Assembly: GCA_021647315.1 (NCBI GenBank)
Contig: JAKIUY010000002.1
Span: 1-64,000 of the forward strand
DNA length: 64,000 nucleotides
Source: Victivallaceae bacterium
Lineage (GTDB): Bacteria > Verrucomicrobiota > Lentisphaeria > Victivallales > Victivallaceae
Reading direction: 5' to 3'
Below, in pieces: positions 61,897-64,000 of this stretch. How positions within the stretch are numbered: position 1 is the first letter of the stretch; each line of letters opens with the position of its first letter. A program made the translations under genes and the position numbers. The notes under the pieces are model-generated. The model worked only from the letters and a program-made list of their open reading frames with translations. It had not been told where the DNA came from and ran no database searches.

Positions 61897-62769
61897 ATGT
61901 TTATAGATATTCATGTTCATACTCGGAGTATGCCCGGAATGCAGCGTTATGGCAAACCTGCCTATGCCACACCGGAACAGCTGATTGAACGTTACGATAA
62001 AATCGGCATTGAACGCGCAGTGTTATTACCCGGCGTCAGCCCTGAATGCGCTTATGTGCCGCAGTCAAATGAAGAGATCATCGAGTTAAGCCGCCAGAAC
62101 AGCCGTTTTATTCCGTTCTGCAATATTGATCCGAGAGCATTGACCAATTCTGCTGATGCACAACTGGGAGAGATCCTAAGTTATTATAAAGATCAGGGTT
62201 GTAAGGGGATTGGAGAAGTTACTGCCAACCTGCCGTTTCTGGATCCAAAAGTGCAGAATCTCTTTAAACATGTCGAAGCTGTCGGTTTTCCGCTGACTTT
62301 TCACATTGCGGCACGAATTGACAATATTTACGGACTTTATGATGATCCGGGACTACCGCAACTGGAATATTCACTCAGAAAATTTCCGAAACTGAAGTTC
62401 TTTGGCCACTCCCAGACTTTCTGGGCAGAAATGGGTCAACTGGAAACCGTCGGTGACCGTTACGGTTATCCCAATTATCCGATTAAGGAAGAGGGTACAG
62501 TACCTAAATTAATGCGTAAACATGCCAATCTTTACGGCGATTTATCAGCTGGCAGCGGTTGCAATGCCCTGGCACGGGACGAAAACTACGCGATTAAGTT
62601 TCTCAACGAATTCCAGGACAGGCTGATGTTCGGCACCGATATCTGTGCCCCAAACACTCCGACCCCTTTAGTAGATTTTATGCTTAAATTAAAAAATAAG
62701 AACAAAATTTCCGCAGCCGTATTTAATAAAGTGGCCAGAGAAAACGCCATCAGGATTCTTGAACTTTAA
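61897..62769 (+). CDS. Amidohydrolase-family (PF04909-type) protein, copy 2
   Basis: A 290-residue paralogue of the protein at 58.1 kb, alike along its whole length (shared VPQSNEEII or LPQSNEEII, NIDPRA/G, GLYDDPGLPQLE, YPIKEEG, GDLSAGSG). All expected metal ligands are present: MFIDIHVHT, PLTFHIA, KFFGHSQTFWAE and LMFGTDIC. It probably hydrolyses a lactone or decarboxylates a product of the local sugar pathway. AAGGA lies nine bases before the ATG. Confidence 0.88.
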   Translation: MFIDIHVHTRSMPGMQRYGKPAYATPEQLIERYDKIGIERAVLLPGVSPECAYVPQSNEEIIELSRQNSRFIPFCNIDPRALTNSADAQLGEILSYYKDQGCKGIGEVTANLPFLDPKVQNLFKHVEAVGFPLTFHIAARIDNIYGLYDDPGLPQLEYSLRKFPKLKFFGHSQTFWAEMGQLETVGDRYGYPNYPIKEEGTVPKLMRKHANLYGDLSAGSGCNALARDENYAIKFLNEFQDRLMFGTDICAPNTPTPLVDFMLKLKNKNKISAAVFNKVARENAIRILEL

Positions 62770-62789
62770 TCTTTTAAAAATAGGATTTC

Positions 62790-62803
62790 GAGGTAATTAC
62801 CTC
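62790..62803. promoter_or_regulatory. GAGGTAATTACCTC perfect palindrome
   Basis: A 14-base palindrome 13 bases upstream of the glutamate dehydrogenase ATG, of the same GAGGYAATTRCCTC form as 36845-36858. It contains the only Shine-Dalgarno-like GAGG, so folding or protein binding here could affect translation. Confidence 0.4.
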
Positions 62804-62816
62804 TTTTGACAGAACT

Positions 62817-64000
62817 ATGAACACGCAACTTGATCATATTATTACGGAACATACGGAGAAACTGCAGAAATGGTATGAACTCCTTAAAGAGATAATGCCA
62901 GACTATTTTTTCCGCACCTTTTCAGGCAAACAACTGGAAGATATTATTCCGCTACTGTTCAATCTGGACAATGACGCGAAAATACAGCGCATTGAACGTC
63001 ATGACAGTGTCACACTTATCTATCTGAAAAATAATCAGAACAACTTGCTGACCACCAGCCGCATGATGCGTAAATATAATATTGCCGGCGCGGTCGTGCA
63101 TGAATCAACGCAGCAGATTGTCGTCAATAATAAACCGCAAACACTGGTTATTGAATTTTTCAACCTTGCCGGGTTCGCCGATGCCAGACGCGAACCGCTA
63201 TTCAGCTGCAAGGCAGTAATGACTGAGTATAAAAAGCTCTTCGGCAAAGCTCCAGCGACATTAAAAGAATTATATTCAAGAATTGTCTGGGATGAAGTTG
63301 AAGACCTGACTATCGAACGCTTGGTCGAACGTCTGAAATGGGCACTTGAGACCCAGGACAAGGATTATATCAATATCGGCATAGAAAAAACCAGTTCAAA
63401 GGAGCTTCGACTCACTTTAAGCCGACAGTGCGGCGCCAGCCGCGGCGGCTTCTATTATAAAATTATTGAAGCGATAAACCATGCCGGATTTGATATTGGT
63501 CGCGCCTACTTCCGGGAATTGGTAACCCCGGGAGCTAAGACCGACTTCAACCACATGCCGGTTATGCTCAGTACACTCTATATAAGTTCATCCAAAGGCA
63601 TTACCCTTAATTCACCAAAGGTTAAAGCGTTATTGAGTGAATTGAAAACCTTGAGCTGGACTGACACCAGTGACCTGTTCCATTCCGAACTGGTGACTAA
63701 GCACGACATTACCATCACTGACGCAAATCTGCTCCGCGCTGCCGCTGAATTTGTTCATGCTCAACTCTCATTCGTTGACCGTAACGCCTATAACTGTCAA
63801 GATATTTATCGTCTAATGGCGATCTATCCAGCTATTCTCAAGGCGGTTATCAGCTGTTTCAGAGACAAATTTGATCCACAACGAAAACCAGGCAAACTCA
63901 AAAGCAATGGGTCTGAAAAAACTGTTCTACGCCTGATTAACAGCGTTAATACCGGAGTTAATGAGAAAGACACCATGGTCAAAACCATTCTGACCAGTGT
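62817..64000 (+). CDS. Probable large NAD-glutamate dehydrogenase, 5' part
   Basis: An open frame from ATG 62817 to the window edge, 394 codons so far and continuing. The N-terminal half has DYFFRTFSGKQLEDIIPLLF, RIERHDSVTLIYLK, an ACT-like KPQTLVIEFFNLAGFADARRE, then SRGGFYYKIIEAINHAGFD and AYFRELVTP. Near the edge FDPQRKPGKLK and NEKDTMVKTIL resemble the lead-in to the catalytic domain of the bacterial large NAD-dependent glutamate dehydrogenases. The dehydrogenase domain itself lies outside the window, so the name is provisional. Confidence 0.6.
   Translation, partial: MNTQLDHIITEHTEKLQKWYELLKEIMPDYFFRTFSGKQLEDIIPLLFNLDNDAKIQRIERHDSVTLIYLKNNQNNLLTTSRMMRKYNIAGAVVHESTQQIVVNNKPQTLVIEFFNLAGFADARREPLFSCKAVMTEYKKLFGKAPATLKELYSRIVWDEVEDLTIERLVERLKWALETQDKDYINIGIEKTSSKELRLTLSRQCGASRGGFYYKIIEAINHAGFDIGRAYFRELVTPGAKTDFNHMPVMLSTLYISSSKGITLNSPKVKALLSELKTLSWTDTSDLFHSELVTKHDITITDANLLRAAAEFVHAQLSFVDRNAYNCQDIYRLMAIYPAILKAVISCFRDKFDPQRKPGKLKSNGSEKTVLRLINSVNTGVNEKDTMVKTILTS

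Overview
The window reads as a chromosomal segment of a Gram-negative bacterium of the PVC superphylum, most likely Lentisphaerota (Victivallis/Lentisphaera-like). The main reasons are a pseudopilin-like protein with the [18 protein letters not shown] type of N-terminus and an H-x9-DG type C-terminus, its placement beside a GntR/LacI hybrid regulator and a glycosyl-hydrolase-like-10 protein, and the mixture of Gfo/Idh, DegT, amidohydrolase and sugar-isomerase genes. This assignment is an inference from gene content. I saw no rRNA, tRNA, CRISPR array or intact transposase. Base composition looks moderate and even.

Region 1 (about 1-24.9 kb) is mostly housekeeping and signalling. It holds a GntR-etfB-etfA-glcD operon, probably for electron-confurcating oxidation of lactate or another 2-hydroxyacid, with an ATTGTATACAAT operator. 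Next come a divergent class III cyclase / HD hydrolase pair followed by a Ser/Thr kinase, a DUF1456 protein, a large membrane protein, two TPM-domain proteins, holB-tmk, an ABC exporter with an HlyD-like adaptor, a RhuM-Fic protein, metG, a Nif3-like protein, and a four-module CoA-disulfide-reductase/rhodanese/TusA/DsrE fusion controlled by a TetR repressor.

Region 2 (about 25-43.4 kb) holds a symporter fused to a solute-binding protein, a TIM-barrel protein, a zinc-ribbon membrane protein, a secreted WF...GPW-repeat protein, topoisomerase IV (parE-parC, with a long 9-bp-repeat tail in parC), dciA, recR with a lactonase, a decayed polyferredoxin pseudogene, tatA, tatC, creD, a cupin and a previously unlisted 56-residue ORF.

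Region 3 (about 43.6-62.8 kb) is an accessory carbohydrate locus: a glycosyltransferase, a LacI regulator, a Gfo/Idh dehydrogenase, a phosphoesterase, two DegT-type aminotransferases, secreted carbohydrate-binding/TIM-barrel proteins, a GntR/LacI hybrid regulator with a consensus promoter and twin operators, a pseudopilin, a GHL10 protein, two paralogous amidohydrolases and a sugar isomerase. The organisation suggests a regulated route for one amino- or keto-sugar substrate, but the substrate cannot be read from sequence. The secreted TIM-barrel gene is split at a run of ten A residues and again near its 3' end. The window ends inside a probable large NAD-glutamate dehydrogenase gene.

The spacers are unusual. 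They carry long nested palindromes (7.9-8.1 kb, 17.3-17.5 kb), a dispersed GCTTC...GAAGC palindromic repeat in at least four places, a 26-base perfect palindrome, and many short arrays with a seven-base period. They also hold remnants of decayed genes (about 0.2, 39.4 and 61.7 kb).
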